From an uncultured Microbacterium sp. (GTDB lineage Bacteria > Actinomycetota > Actinomycetes > Actinomycetales > Microbacteriaceae), in assembly GCF_945952435.1 (NCBI RefSeq), contig NZ_CAMFHZ010000003.1:113615-177614 (forward strand): DNA of 64,000 bases, written 5' to 3'. This document shows positions 47,610 through 56,597 of this stretch, in pieces (the stretch's first letter is position 1; the number at the start of each line of letters is the position of its first letter). The position numbers were made by a program, and so were the translations under genes. A model generated the notes under the pieces. The model was not told the origin of the DNA. It did no database searches and saw only the letters and a list, made by a program, of their open reading frames with translations.

Positions 47610-48719
47610 CTACCCCGCGCTGACCCCGAACAACAGGCCCAGCCCGTACGTCACCGCCGCGGCGCCGAAACCGATCATAAGCTGACGCAGCCCCCTGCGC
47701 AGCGGAGGGCCGCCCGAGAGCACGCCCACCATCGCCCCCGTGCTCAGCAGCGCCAGTCCGACCAGGCCCAGAGCGGTGAGCACCGCCGGAAGCCCCTGGA
47801 GTCCGAAGATCCACGGCAGGACCGGGACGATCGCGCCCGAGGCGAAGAGCAGGAAGCTCGAGATCGCGGCTGACCAGGCGCTGCCGATGATCTCGTGCTC
47901 GTCCGATCCTCCCTCGTCGCCCGCCCGCAGCGGGCCGGTGTGCATGGCCATGCCGGCCTTGGCCGCACTGACGACCCGGCGCGCCCGGGTGAGGGCCTCG
48001 TCGGCGTCCATGCCGCGGGCGCGATACACGAGCGCGAGCTCGTTCTCGTCGAGGTCGAGGTCGCTCGCGCTCGCGTCGCCGTGACCGTTCTCCTGCGTGG
48101 CCTCGAGCAGCTCGCGCTGCGACCGCACCGAGACGAACTCCCCCGCCCCCATGGACAGTGCGCCCGCGAGCAGACCGGCGAACCCGCTGAACAGCACGAG
48201 TCCGCTGCTCGCGCCCGTCGCGCCGATGCCGAGCACGAGGGCGAGGTTGCTCACCAGTCCGTCGTTCGCGCCGAACACCGCCGCGCGGAAGGACCCGGAC
48301 AGCTGCCGGCGGCCTCGGGCGGCAAGACCGCGGACCACTTCGAAGTGCACCTTCTCGTCGGCGCGCATGGCCGGCGTCGCGTACGCCTCTTCGTCATAGG
48401 GCGAACGGGCCTCCGCGCTCTGCGCGAGCGCCAGGACGAAGATGGATCCGAACCGCCCTGCCATCCAGCCGAGCAGTCGCGAACGCAGCCCTGGTCGGGG
48501 CAGTCGGGCGGGCTCGCCACCGAGCAGTGCGAGCCAATGCGCCTCATGCCGGCCCTCCGCGGCGGCGAGCTCACGCAGGATCTGCTGCTCCTCGCCGGCG
48601 CGGCGTCGGGCGAGCTGCGTGTACACATGGGCTTCGGCGCGCTCTTCGACGAGATAGCGCGCCCACCGGCGACGGTCCGCCGCGGTGGGTTCCGCGAGCG
48701 CGGGATCAGACGTGTGCAT
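47610..48719 (-). CDS. VIT1/CCC1-type transporter with N-terminal ferritin-like domain
   Basis: 369 residues. The first about 140 residues are a rubrerythrin-like helical bundle with metal-binding type residues (EERAEAHVYTQLARR, EEQQILRELAAAEGRHEAHW, ADEKVHFEVV). The rest is a VIT1 iron/manganese transporter with membrane segments beginning FRAAVFGANDGLVSNLALVLG (the family signature), GAGEFVSVRSQRELL as the metal-binding loop, and helices to the C-terminus. It probably exports or sequesters Fe(II)/Mn(II). The ribosome site AAGGA is 4 nt before ATG 48719. Confidence 0.9.
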   Translation of the reverse strand: MHTSDPALAEPTAADRRRWARYLVEERAEAHVYTQLARRRAGEEQQILRELAAAEGRHEAHWLALLGGEPARLPRPGLRSRLLGWMAGRFGSIFVLALAQSAEARSPYDEEAYATPAMRADEKVHFEVVRGLAARGRRQLSGSFRAAVFGANDGLVSNLALVLGIGATGASSGLVLFSGFAGLLAGALSMGAGEFVSVRSQRELLEATQENGHGDASASDLDLDENELALVYRARGMDADEALTRARRVVSAAKAGMAMHTGPLRAGDEGGSDEHEIIGSAWSAAISSFLLFASGAIVPVLPWIFGLQGLPAVLTALGLVGLALLSTGAMVGVLSGGPPLRRGLRQLMIGFGAAAVTYGLGLLFGVSAG

Positions 48720-48848
48720 GGATTCCTTCGGATCAAGGCGACCCTTCAACGCTATCCAGACGGTTCGCGCAAAGGCCTGCTCAGACCCGGATTGACAGCA
48801 TTTCGGGCTTCCGAACCCCACTCCCCCGGGCGCGTCTGCCGCGGTCGC

Positions 48849-50591
48849 TCACGCCCGGACTCTGCGACGGAGCAGGTCGATCCGGGCCTGGAGTTGGGTG
48901 ACGGTCGCCTGGGCCACCGCGGGCCCGCCGCACAGGCGCCGGAGCTCGGCATGCACGGCGCCGTGCGGCTCGCCCGTCTGCCGCGCGTAGACGCCCACGA
49001 GGCTGTTCAGCAGCTGCCGCTGTTCGCGCAGCGTGCGGTGCAGCGGCTCGGGAAGCGTCGTGGTCGTGGCGGGGACGGTCGCCTCCCGCGCCTCGCGCAG
49101 CTTTGACTGCCTGCTCTGCCGCTGCATGAGCAGTTCGTGCACGTGCTCGGGTTCGAGCAACCCGGGGATGCCGATGAACTCCTCCTCCTCGGGCGTGTTC
49201 GGTTCGGCGAGCTGACCGAACTCCTTCCCGTCGAAGACCACCCGATCGAAATGCGCGAGGGAGGAGATCGCCTGGTAGCTGAACTCCTGGGTGAGCGCAT
49301 CGGACGCCTCGTCCTCGCGGTTCGCGCTCTCCAGCAGCGAGTCCTCGAGGCCGTCCTCGTCCTTCGAAGCACGGTCCAGCGCATGGTCCCGCTGCTTCTC
49401 GAGCTCGTTCGCGAGCTTCATCAGCACGGGGACGTTCGGCAGGAACACGCTCGCGGCCTCGCCACGACGCCGAGCCCGAACGAAACGGCCGATCGCCTGT
49501 GCGAAGAAGAGCGGCGTGGAGGACGAGGTCGCGTAGACGCCGACCGCGAGGCGCGGAACGTCGACGCCCTCGGACACCATGCGCACCGCGACCATCCACC
49601 GATCGTTCGAGGCGCTGAACCTCTCGATGCGCTCGGATGCGGTCGCATCGTCCGAGAGGACAACGGTCGGTCGCTGCCCGGTCAGGGCATGCAGGATCTT
49701 CGCGTACGCGCGGGCGACCGTCTGGTCCGTCGCGAGCACGAGTCCTCCCGCATCCGGCACATGGTGCCGGATCTCGGTCAGCCGACGGTCCGCCGCGGAA
49801 AGCACCGCCGGCATCCACTCGCCTTCGGGATCCAAGGCGGTGCGCCACGCCTGTGCGGTGACGTCCTTGGTGTTGTCCTGTCCGAGGTGGGCCTCCAGCT
49901 CGTCGCCCGCGCTGGTACGCCACCGCATCTTGCCGGCGTACATGTGGAACAGCACCGGCCGCACCACGCCGTCCTGAAGCGCCCGGCCGTAGCCGTACGC
50001 GTAGTCGGTGCTCGATACTCGCGCCCCGGACTCGTCGGGGAGGTACTCGACGAAAGGGATCGGAGCGGTGTCGCTGCGGAACGGCGTTCCGCTGAGCAGC
50101 AGGCGACGCTTCGCCGGCGCGTACGCGTCGCGGATCGCATCGCCCCAGCTCAGCGCATCGCCGCCGTGATGCACCTCGTCGAGGATGACGAGCGTGCGCG
50201 CGTCCTCCGTGAGATGCCGGTGCACGGACGACCTGGCCGCGACCTGCGCGTACGTCACCACCACCCCGTGATACTGCCGCGACGGAGCCCATTCGCTGTT
50301 CCGGAAGCGCGGATCCAGGCGGATGTGCACGCGCGCCGCGGCGTCGGCCCACTGCGTCTTGAGGTGCTCGGTCGGGGCGACGACGATGATCCGATCGACC
50401 TCGTGCGTGCGCAGAAGCTCGACCGCGAGGGTCAGCGCGAACGTGGTCTTGCCGGCGCCCGGAGTGGCCGCGACCAGGAAGTCGCGGCGGTGCTCCACCC
50501 GGAAGTACTCCTCGAGCGCCTCCCGCTGCCACGCCCTCAGCCGGTCCGCGGTTCCCCAGGGCGCGCGCTGAGGGAAGGACGGAGAGAGCAT
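48849..50591 (-). CDS. SF2 DEAD/DEAH-box helicase
   Basis: 580 residues. Walker A VAATPGAGKTTFALTLAVEL lies near residue 38, with VVAPTEHLKTQW, DEVH in ILDEVHHGGDA and motif III LLSGTPFRSD. The second RecA domain includes LSDDATASERIERF, MVSEGVDVPRLAVG and QAIGRFVRARRRGE (motif VI). A helical C-terminal domain of about 150 residues follows, with charged Glu/Asp stretches. It resembles restriction-type or UvsW/Rad25-like single-protein helicases of actinobacteria; the role is not known. No methyltransferase or nuclease partner is adjacent. It is divergent from the LCP gene. Confidence 0.88.
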   Translation of the reverse strand: MLSPSFPQRAPWGTADRLRAWQREALEEYFRVEHRRDFLVAATPGAGKTTFALTLAVELLRTHEVDRIIVVAPTEHLKTQWADAAARVHIRLDPRFRNSEWAPSRQYHGVVVTYAQVAARSSVHRHLTEDARTLVILDEVHHGGDALSWGDAIRDAYAPAKRRLLLSGTPFRSDTAPIPFVEYLPDESGARVSSTDYAYGYGRALQDGVVRPVLFHMYAGKMRWRTSAGDELEAHLGQDNTKDVTAQAWRTALDPEGEWMPAVLSAADRRLTEIRHHVPDAGGLVLATDQTVARAYAKILHALTGQRPTVVLSDDATASERIERFSASNDRWMVAVRMVSEGVDVPRLAVGVYATSSSTPLFFAQAIGRFVRARRRGEAASVFLPNVPVLMKLANELEKQRDHALDRASKDEDGLEDSLLESANREDEASDALTQEFSYQAISSLAHFDRVVFDGKEFGQLAEPNTPEEEEFIGIPGLLEPEHVHELLMQRQSRQSKLREAREATVPATTTTLPEPLHRTLREQRQLLNSLVGVYARQTGEPHGAVHAELRRLCGGPAVAQATVTQLQARIDLLRRRVRA

Positions 50592-50767
50592 GGGATTCCA
50601 CGATAGACGAGGCGGCAGACATCGCGCGCCCGCACGGACACCGGCATGCGTGGCCCGCCCGCGGTCACAGGGATCCCTGGGCTCCGGCCCAGACGATCCA
50701 TGGCGTGTCGACTTAGCGTGAGCCGCGTATGGAGCGCTTCGGCGCGCGCCGAGACCGAAGGAGCACC

Positions 50768-52021
50768 GTGACCCGACGCACCCCCGCGCCCCCGCTCGCG
50801 CAACACAGCGGAGCGCACGACGCACGCCCGTGGGTGCGCCTCCTCCGCGTGATCGGCGTGTCCCTCGCGGTCGTGCTCGTCAGTGCGGTCGGCGTCGTCG
50901 GCTACGTGCTCACCGATCTGCACACCGCGGTGGCCCGCAACGCCGTGCGACTGGAAGGGGCACCGGCGACGGCCCCGGACATCGCCGCGTACAAGTCGGG
51001 ATTCAATCTGCTCGTGACCGGGATCGATGCCTGCGAGCAGAAGTATGCGGCACTGTTCCCCGGTCGATGCGACGGCCCCGATGCGGACAGCGTCAACAAC
51101 GACGTCACCATGCTCGTGCACGTGTCCAACGGCCCTCGTCGGATCACCGTGGTCAGCTTTCCCCGCGATCTGATCGCCCCGGTGCCGGAGTGCACCGCGA
51201 AGGACGGGTCGTACGTCTCGGCCCAGGACGGCGCGCAGATCAACACGACGTATCAGGAGGGTGGCCTCTCCTGCGTGGCGAAGACCGTGTCCGCCCTGTC
51301 CGGTCAGCAGATCGACTTCGCGGCCGCCGTGAACTTCGGCACGGTCATCGACATCACGAACGCGATCGGCGGCGTGCAGGTCTGCCTCGCGACGCCGCTC
51401 CAGGATCCCTACACCGGCCTGGATCTGAGCGCGGGCGAGCACACGATCCAGGGCATGCAGGCGCTGCAGTTCCTGCGCACCCGGCACGGACTCGTCTCCG
51501 GCAGCGATCTGGCGCGCATCGGCAATCAGCAGCAGTACCTGGCCAGCCTCGCCCGGCAGCTCACGAGCGGGCAGGTGCTGGGCAACGTCCCCGAGGTGCT
51601 GAAGATCGCCAACATCGCGCTCAGCAACCTGGAGGCCAGCACCACGCTGACCGATCCGATGACGATCGTGCAGCTCGCTCTGGCCGTGAAGGACGTGAAG
51701 CCTGCCGACATCACGTTCATCCAGTACCCGAACGTCACCGCCCCGGACAACCCGAACAGGGTGGTCCCCGACGACTCGGCGGCGGCGACGCTCTGGGCCG
51801 CGGTCGCCGCGAACCAGCCGGTGCAGATCACGCACCAGAACACGGAGGACGACGGGGTCACCGTGGAGCCGAGCGCTCCAACCGGGACGGCGACCGCCTC
51901 ACCGGCGCCGTCGGCGGCGGCGACCGCCACACCCGCTCCCTCGGCCGTGCCGCTGTCGGAGAACGTCCGCGGAAGCACCGCGGCGCAGCAGACCTGCACG
52001 AACGGGGACACGTCCGGCTGA
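50768..52021 (+). CDS. LytR-CpsA-Psr (LCP) family protein
   Basis: 417 residues. A short basic cytosolic N-terminus leads into one membrane helix (about 32-54) and an extracellular LCP domain with NNDVTMLVHVSNGPRRITVV, SFPRDLIAPVP, INTTYQEGG, and ALQFLRTRHGLVSGSDLARI with polar lipid-binding Arg residues. An Ala/Pro/Thr-rich C-terminal tail follows. LCP enzymes attach undecaprenyl-linked glycopolymers to peptidoglycan or arabinogalactan-like walls. Start: GTG 50768 with GAAGGAG 4 nt upstream rather than the in-frame ATG 50729. Confidence 0.92.
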   Translation: MTRRTPAPPLAQHSGAHDARPWVRLLRVIGVSLAVVLVSAVGVVGYVLTDLHTAVARNAVRLEGAPATAPDIAAYKSGFNLLVTGIDACEQKYAALFPGRCDGPDADSVNNDVTMLVHVSNGPRRITVVSFPRDLIAPVPECTAKDGSYVSAQDGAQINTTYQEGGLSCVAKTVSALSGQQIDFAAAVNFGTVIDITNAIGGVQVCLATPLQDPYTGLDLSAGEHTIQGMQALQFLRTRHGLVSGSDLARIGNQQQYLASLARQLTSGQVLGNVPEVLKIANIALSNLEASTTLTDPMTIVQLALAVKDVKPADITFIQYPNVTAPDNPNRVVPDDSAAATLWAAVAANQPVQITHQNTEDDGVTVEPSAPTGTATASPAPSAAATATPAPSAVPLSENVRGSTAAQQTCTNGDTSG

Positions 52022-52097
52022 GCACGCGCCGGGCGAGCCGCGCGAGTATCGTCGGATCCGGCGTCCGGCCGATCGTGCGGACGCAGGGAGGAAGCAC

Positions 52098-52919
52098 ATG
52101 ACCGGTCACGAGCCGCGCACCCCGTACGTCCCCAACGACAGTCCGCACCCCTGGCGCCGCTACGTCGCTCTGGGCGACTCCTTCACGGAGGGCATCGGGG
52201 ACCCTGATCCGACGGCCCCCGGCGGCAACCGGGGCTGGGCCGACCGCGTCGCCGAGGTGCTCGGCGCGCAGAGCGAGGACTTCGCGTACGCGAACCTCGC
52301 GGTCCGGGGAAAGCTCATCGCGCAGATCGCGGACGGCCAGGTGGAGCCCGCGATCGCCCTGAACCCCGACCTGCTCACGCTCTGCGCGGGCGGGAACGAC
52401 GTCATCCGCCCGGGGACGGATCCCGACGAGATCGCGATCCAGCTCGACGACATGGTGACGCGGCTGGCACGCACGGGCGCGGCGATCGTGCTCATCACCG
52501 GGATCGACACGAACTTCACCCCGGTGTTCCGCCCGTTCCGCGGCAAGGTCGCGATCTACAACGAGAACGTCCGAGCGATCGCGGAGCGCCACGACTGCAT
52601 CGTCGCGGATCAGTGGGGGCTCAAGACGATTCAGGATCCGCGGTTCTTCGCCGACGACCGGCTGCACATGAACCCGCTCGGGCATCACGAGGTGGCACGG
52701 CTCGTCCTCGGAGCCCTCAACGTGCCGAACGAGTTGCAGGCGCTGCAGCCCGATCCGCTCCCCCAGCGCACCTGGCGGGCGGCGCGCAGCGAAGACCTCG
52801 TCTGGGCGAGGACGCACCTCGTGCCCTGGGTCCTGCGGCGCCTGCGCCACCAGTCCTCCGGTGACTCGATCGAGGCGAAGCGCCCCGAACCGCTGCCGAT
52901 CGCCTTCCCCGAGGACTGA
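52098..52919 (+). CDS. SGNH/GDSL-type hydrolase (paralogue of the gene at 17401)
   Basis: 273 residues. Block I is YVALGDSFTEGIGDPDP, block II NLAVRGK, block III CAGGNDV, block V DRLHMNPLGHH. Length, motif spacing and the C-terminal layout are those of the protein at 17401-18174, so the two are paralogues (both have RGWAD and YANLA-x-RGK between blocks I and II). ATG 52098 follows GGAGGAAGC. It is just downstream of the LCP gene (76 bp), and a cell-wall ester role is possible but unproven. Confidence 0.9.
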   Translation: MTGHEPRTPYVPNDSPHPWRRYVALGDSFTEGIGDPDPTAPGGNRGWADRVAEVLGAQSEDFAYANLAVRGKLIAQIADGQVEPAIALNPDLLTLCAGGNDVIRPGTDPDEIAIQLDDMVTRLARTGAAIVLITGIDTNFTPVFRPFRGKVAIYNENVRAIAERHDCIVADQWGLKTIQDPRFFADDRLHMNPLGHHEVARLVLGALNVPNELQALQPDPLPQRTWRAARSEDLVWARTHLVPWVLRRLRHQSSGDSIEAKRPEPLPIAFPED

Positions 52920-52943
52920 CGCGGTTCCCGGTTCGGGCGCTTC

Positions 52944-54116
52944 CTACCGCTCCCGGTGCCCTGCGGGTTCGATCGGCCGCCGCCAGACCAGGACGACGAC
53001 GACGGCGGCGAGGATCAGCGTGGTCACCGCGAACGGCACAGGCACCAGAGGGTCGATCAGCACGAGGAGAGCCGCGACCGGGACCACCGTGTTCACGATC
53101 CGGTCCGCGCGGGGACGGATCACGAGCAACCAGACGCCGAGGAGGAACACCGCGAGCGGAACGGTGAACGCGAACGAGGACCAGGGTGCGTGGAGCGTGC
53201 TGTGGTCGGTCAGCACGTCGATCTCCACCTCGATCCCCGCGGAGAAGGCGCCCGCCGCGGCGAACACGAAGTAGTGCCCGTACCCGTAGGCCAGAGAGTT
53301 CGCGAACGAGCCGATGGCGTGGTGGTGCGGGGCCCAGAAGTAGATCCACCACAGGGCGGCGGTCGAGACGAGCGCGAGCGCGGCGACGCCGATCAGCGGG
53401 CCGAGCTCGTCGATGCCGCGGAGGGCCTCGATGATCGCGTTCGCGGAGCCCAGCAGGCTCTCGCCGAGCAGGATGAGCGTGAACAGGCCGTAGCGCTCGG
53501 TGATGTGATGCGGATGCCACGGTGTGGATCCGATGCGCTCGGCGACCAGCGGGACGGCGAGCTCGGCCGCGATGAGCACGACGAGCGCGACGGAGAACCA
53601 CTCCCGGGGCAGCAGCAACGAGGCGAGCCAGAGCACCTGGACGAGGGCGATCCCACCGGCGTAGATCAGCGCCGCCCTGCCGGACGGACCCGGAGTGCGG
53701 GACGCCCGCAGCCACTGCGCCACCATCCCGAGGCGCATCACGACGTACGCGATGATGAGGACCGTGAAGTCGTGGTCCTCGAAGGCGGGACCGATGCCCG
53801 AGGCGAGAACGAGCACGCCGCCCATCTGCACGATCGTCAGCACGCGGTAGAACCAGTCGTCGGTGTCGAACGACGTGGCGAACCACGTGAAGTTCATCCA
53901 CGCCCACCAGATGCCGAAGAAGACGATCGCATAGTTGAGGATGCCGTCCGCGACGTGCCCCGCGGTGAGTTCGTGGTGCAGCTCCGCCGAGGCGATACTG
54001 ACCGCGACGACGAACACGAGGTCGAAGAACAGCTCCAGCGTGGAAGCCGTGCGCCCGCCCTCGTGCGGGTCCCGGGGGCGCATGGGAACGAGTCGGAAGC
54101 GGTTCTCACGGGTCAT
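52944..54116 (-). CDS. Low-temperature-requirement protein A (LtrA) family membrane protein
   Basis: 390 residues with about ten to twelve hydrophobic segments. The opening HEGGRTASTLELFFDLVFVVA is the LtrA signature, and WWAWMNFTWFATSFDTDDW near residue 70 is also typical. LtrA was linked to cold growth in Listeria; its molecular function is unknown. Monocistronic, converging on the SGNH gene with 24 bp between stops. Confidence 0.9.
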   Translation of the reverse strand: MTRENRFRLVPMRPRDPHEGGRTASTLELFFDLVFVVAVSIASAELHHELTAGHVADGILNYAIVFFGIWWAWMNFTWFATSFDTDDWFYRVLTIVQMGGVLVLASGIGPAFEDHDFTVLIIAYVVMRLGMVAQWLRASRTPGPSGRAALIYAGGIALVQVLWLASLLLPREWFSVALVVLIAAELAVPLVAERIGSTPWHPHHITERYGLFTLILLGESLLGSANAIIEALRGIDELGPLIGVAALALVSTAALWWIYFWAPHHHAIGSFANSLAYGYGHYFVFAAAGAFSAGIEVEIDVLTDHSTLHAPWSSFAFTVPLAVFLLGVWLLVIRPRADRIVNTVVPVAALLVLIDPLVPVPFAVTTLILAAVVVVLVWRRPIEPAGHRER

Positions 54117-54188
54117 GCCGTGATCCTCTCTGCGCGTCGGCCGGGCGGGGTCGCCGTGGGCCCTTGCGCCCCATCTTCCCCGGTGCGG

Positions 54189-55022
54189 TCATTCTTCACC
54201 GGGACGCCGCGTCGCGTAGAACGCGACCGCGGCCGCGGCGGCGACGTTCAGCGAGTCCACCTCTCCCGTCATCGGGATGACGACCCGGCGATCGAGCAGG
54301 CGGTCGGTGCACGGCGTGATCCCGTCGCCCTCGGTGCCGAACACGAGGGCCAGACGCGCGGGGCTTTCCGCGACCAGCGCGTCGAGGGGGATCGCGGACT
54401 CCCCCAGCGTCATCCCCGCGACCACGTAGCCCGCGTCGTGCAGCTCGTCGATGCCGTCGGGCCACCGCGCGAACCGCGCCCAGGGCACCTGGAAAACGGT
54501 CCCCATCGAGACCCGCACCGCGCGCCGGTACAGGGGATCCGCGCAATCCGGCGACAGCAGCACCGCCCGCACCCCGAGCGCGGCGGCGCAGCGGAACACG
54601 GCTCCCACGTTCGCGTGGTCGGTCAGGCTCTCCAGCACGGCGATCCGCGGCGACGCGCTCTGCGCCTCCGCCTCGCGGAGAAGCCGATCCACGGTCGGCA
54701 ACCGCGGTCGGTGCATCGCCGCGAGCGCCCCGCGGTGCACCGGATACCCGGCGACGGCCTCGACGAGGGTGTCGGCCGCGATGTAGACCGGGGTCTCGTC
54801 GTCGTCGTGGAGCAGCTCGCGGACGGCGGGCAACCAGCGCTCCTGGGTCAGCACCGAGCGCGGGAGATGGCCGGCGCGCAGCGCACGTTCGATGACCTTG
54901 AAGGACTCCGCCATGTACCGTCCGCCCTCGACGTCGTCGCGCGTGCGCCCGGCCGTGTCGGTGAGCGAGCGATAGTCGTCCAGGCGGGGATCGGAGGAGT
55001 CGTCGATGCGGATCTCGATCAC
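54189..55022 (-). CDS. TrmH/SpoU family RNA 2'-O-methyltransferase (second copy)
   Basis: 277 residues. A substrate-binding domain (GRYMAESFKVIERALRAGHLP, SVLTQERW, VYIAADTLVEAVAGYPVHRG) precedes the SPOUT motifs SLTDHANVGAVFRCAAALGV, LALVFGTEGDGI and VVIPMTGEVDSLNVAAAAAV. These are conserved in TrmH, RlmB and thiostrepton-resistance methyltransferases, and specificity cannot be told. GTG 55022 is the likely start; upstream in-frame codons to 55115 lie over the divergent sirtuin gene start. Distinct from the copy at 25000-25836. Confidence 0.9.
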   Translation of the reverse strand: MIEIRIDDSSDPRLDDYRSLTDTAGRTRDDVEGGRYMAESFKVIERALRAGHLPRSVLTQERWLPAVRELLHDDDETPVYIAADTLVEAVAGYPVHRGALAAMHRPRLPTVDRLLREAEAQSASPRIAVLESLTDHANVGAVFRCAAALGVRAVLLSPDCADPLYRRAVRVSMGTVFQVPWARFARWPDGIDELHDAGYVVAGMTLGESAIPLDALVAESPARLALVFGTEGDGITPCTDRLLDRRVVIPMTGEVDSLNVAAAAAVAFYATRRPGEE

Positions 55023-55101
55023 CTCTGCAGTCTTCCAGGACCCTCCGGCTCCCGGCGGACGTCCCGCCGCGCGCCCGTAGACTTGGACGCAGGGAGGTCC
55101 G

Positions 55102-55938
55102 GTGCACACGATCACGCCGACGCTGACGGCTCAGCTGGCTGAGGCCGCCCGAGCGCTGGCGGGGCGACGGATCGCCTTCCTCACCGGCGCGGGGCTGTCG
55201 ACGGACTCCGGGATCCCCGCCTACCGCGGCGCCGGATCCACGCCGCGTCGTGCGCCCATGACCGGGCAGGAGTTCCTCGGGTCAGCGGCGGCGCAGCGCC
55301 GTTACTGGCTCGGCGCGCATCTCGGCTGGCGGTCGATGCGCCAGAGCGTCCCGAACGCAGGGCACCGCGCGATCGCGACGCTGGAGCGCGAGGGTCGCGG
55401 GGCGGGCGTCATCACGCAGAACGTCGACGGACTGCACCTCGCCGCCGGATCCGAGCGCGTCGTCGAGCTGCACGGCACGCTCCACACGGTGTTCTGCCTG
55501 CGCTGCGGGCAGCGCTTCTCCCGCGACGCCGTCGCCGCGCAGATCGAGGCGCGCAACCCCTGGGTGGATGTGCCGGACGAGATCCTGCTCGGCCCCGATG
55601 GCGATGTGAGACCCGAGACGACCGATGGCTTCGTCCTGCCGACCTGCACCGTCTGCGGGGGCGCCGTGAAACCGGACGTCGTCTTCTTCGGCGAATACGT
55701 CCCGCGCCCGCGCTTCGCCGATGCCGAAGCCCTCATGCGCTCCGCGGAGGCGCTCGTCGTCGCCGGGTCCTCGCTCGTCGTCAACTCCGGGATCCGGATC
55801 ATCGAGCGCGCCCGTCGCCGGGATCTCCCCCTCGTCATCGTCAACCTCGAGCCGACGCGCGCGGATACGTGGGCCACCGCGATCGTCGCCGCTTCCACGA
55901 GCGTCGTGCTCCCCGCCCTCCTGGAGTTGCTGCCATGA
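55102..55938 (+). CDS. Sir2 family NAD-dependent protein deacylase
   Basis: 278 residues. It has the sirtuin motifs GAGLSTDSGIPAYRG (NAD loop), TQNVDGLH, catalytic His in ELHGTLH, zinc cysteines CLRCG and CTVCGG, KPDVVFFGEYVP, and the C-terminal VAGSSLVV. Residues usually associated with desuccinylase activity (Tyr and Arg) cannot be assigned with confidence. GTG 55102 has GGGAGG upstream. A TAGACT box is at 55078-55083. It shares its stop with the start of the histidine phosphatase gene. Confidence 0.93.
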   Translation: MHTITPTLTAQLAEAARALAGRRIAFLTGAGLSTDSGIPAYRGAGSTPRRAPMTGQEFLGSAAAQRRYWLGAHLGWRSMRQSVPNAGHRAIATLEREGRGAGVITQNVDGLHLAAGSERVVELHGTLHTVFCLRCGQRFSRDAVAAQIEARNPWVDVPDEILLGPDGDVRPETTDGFVLPTCTVCGGAVKPDVVFFGEYVPRPRFADAEALMRSAEALVVAGSSLVVNSGIRIIERARRRDLPLVIVNLEPTRADTWATAIVAASTSVVLPALLELLP

Positions 55939-56519
55939 CCCTGCTCACCCTCGTCCGACACGGCGAGACGGATTGGAACCGGCAGGGCCGGCTGCAGGGA
56001 TCCACGGACATCCCGCTCAACGAGACGGGGCGGGAGCAGGCGCGCGCCGCGGCCGCATCGCTGCACGGTGCGTCGTTCGACGTGGTCTACACGAGCCCGT
56101 TGGGGCGCGCCCGGGAGACCGCGGAGATCATCGCGCACGCGCACGGGCTTGCGTCCCCCCTCATCGCGACGGGCATGCGAGAACGCGGATACGGGGACGG
56201 CGAAGGTATGTCATGGGAGGAATACGCCCGGCGCTATCGTGCCGCCGGTCACGACGCTCCGAACGCGGAGACCGCCGAGCAGCTCCTGGCACGCAGCCTC
56301 GCCTCCCTACGTCGCATCGATCTCGCGGCCCGGCGCCGCTCGGCGCCCCGGCCGGAGTCCGTTCTCGTCGCGACGCACGGGGGTGTGATCCGTGCTCTCC
56401 TCGAACATGCCTCCGCGGGCACGCTTCCGGACCCTGGCCAGCGGATCGGCAACGCTTCCCTGCATCGCTTCGTCATGGACGGCGGCGGTCTGCGGCTCAT
56501 CGACGCCGCCACCGTCTGA
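55935..56519 (+). CDS. Histidine phosphatase family protein
   Basis: 194 residues. The RHGETDWN motif at residues 8-15 holds the phosphorylated His, Arg of the second signature is in YTSPLGRARETA, and the second catalytic His is in VATHGGVIRALL. Small-molecule or phosphoglycerate-mutase-like phosphatase; the substrate is unknown. The ATG overlaps the sirtuin stop (ATGA), so both are co-translated. Confidence 0.92.
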   Translation: MTLLTLVRHGETDWNRQGRLQGSTDIPLNETGREQARAAAASLHGASFDVVYTSPLGRARETAEIIAHAHGLASPLIATGMRERGYGDGEGMSWEEYARRYRAAGHDAPNAETAEQLLARSLASLRRIDLAARRRSAPRPESVLVATHGGVIRALLEHASAGTLPDPGQRIGNASLHRFVMDGGGLRLIDAATV

Positions 56520-56597
56520 CCCTGCCGAAGCCGGGACCGCCCGGGCTGACGAGGTGCCGGACGTAGACTGGAACGCCAAGCGATACCGAGGAGAACC

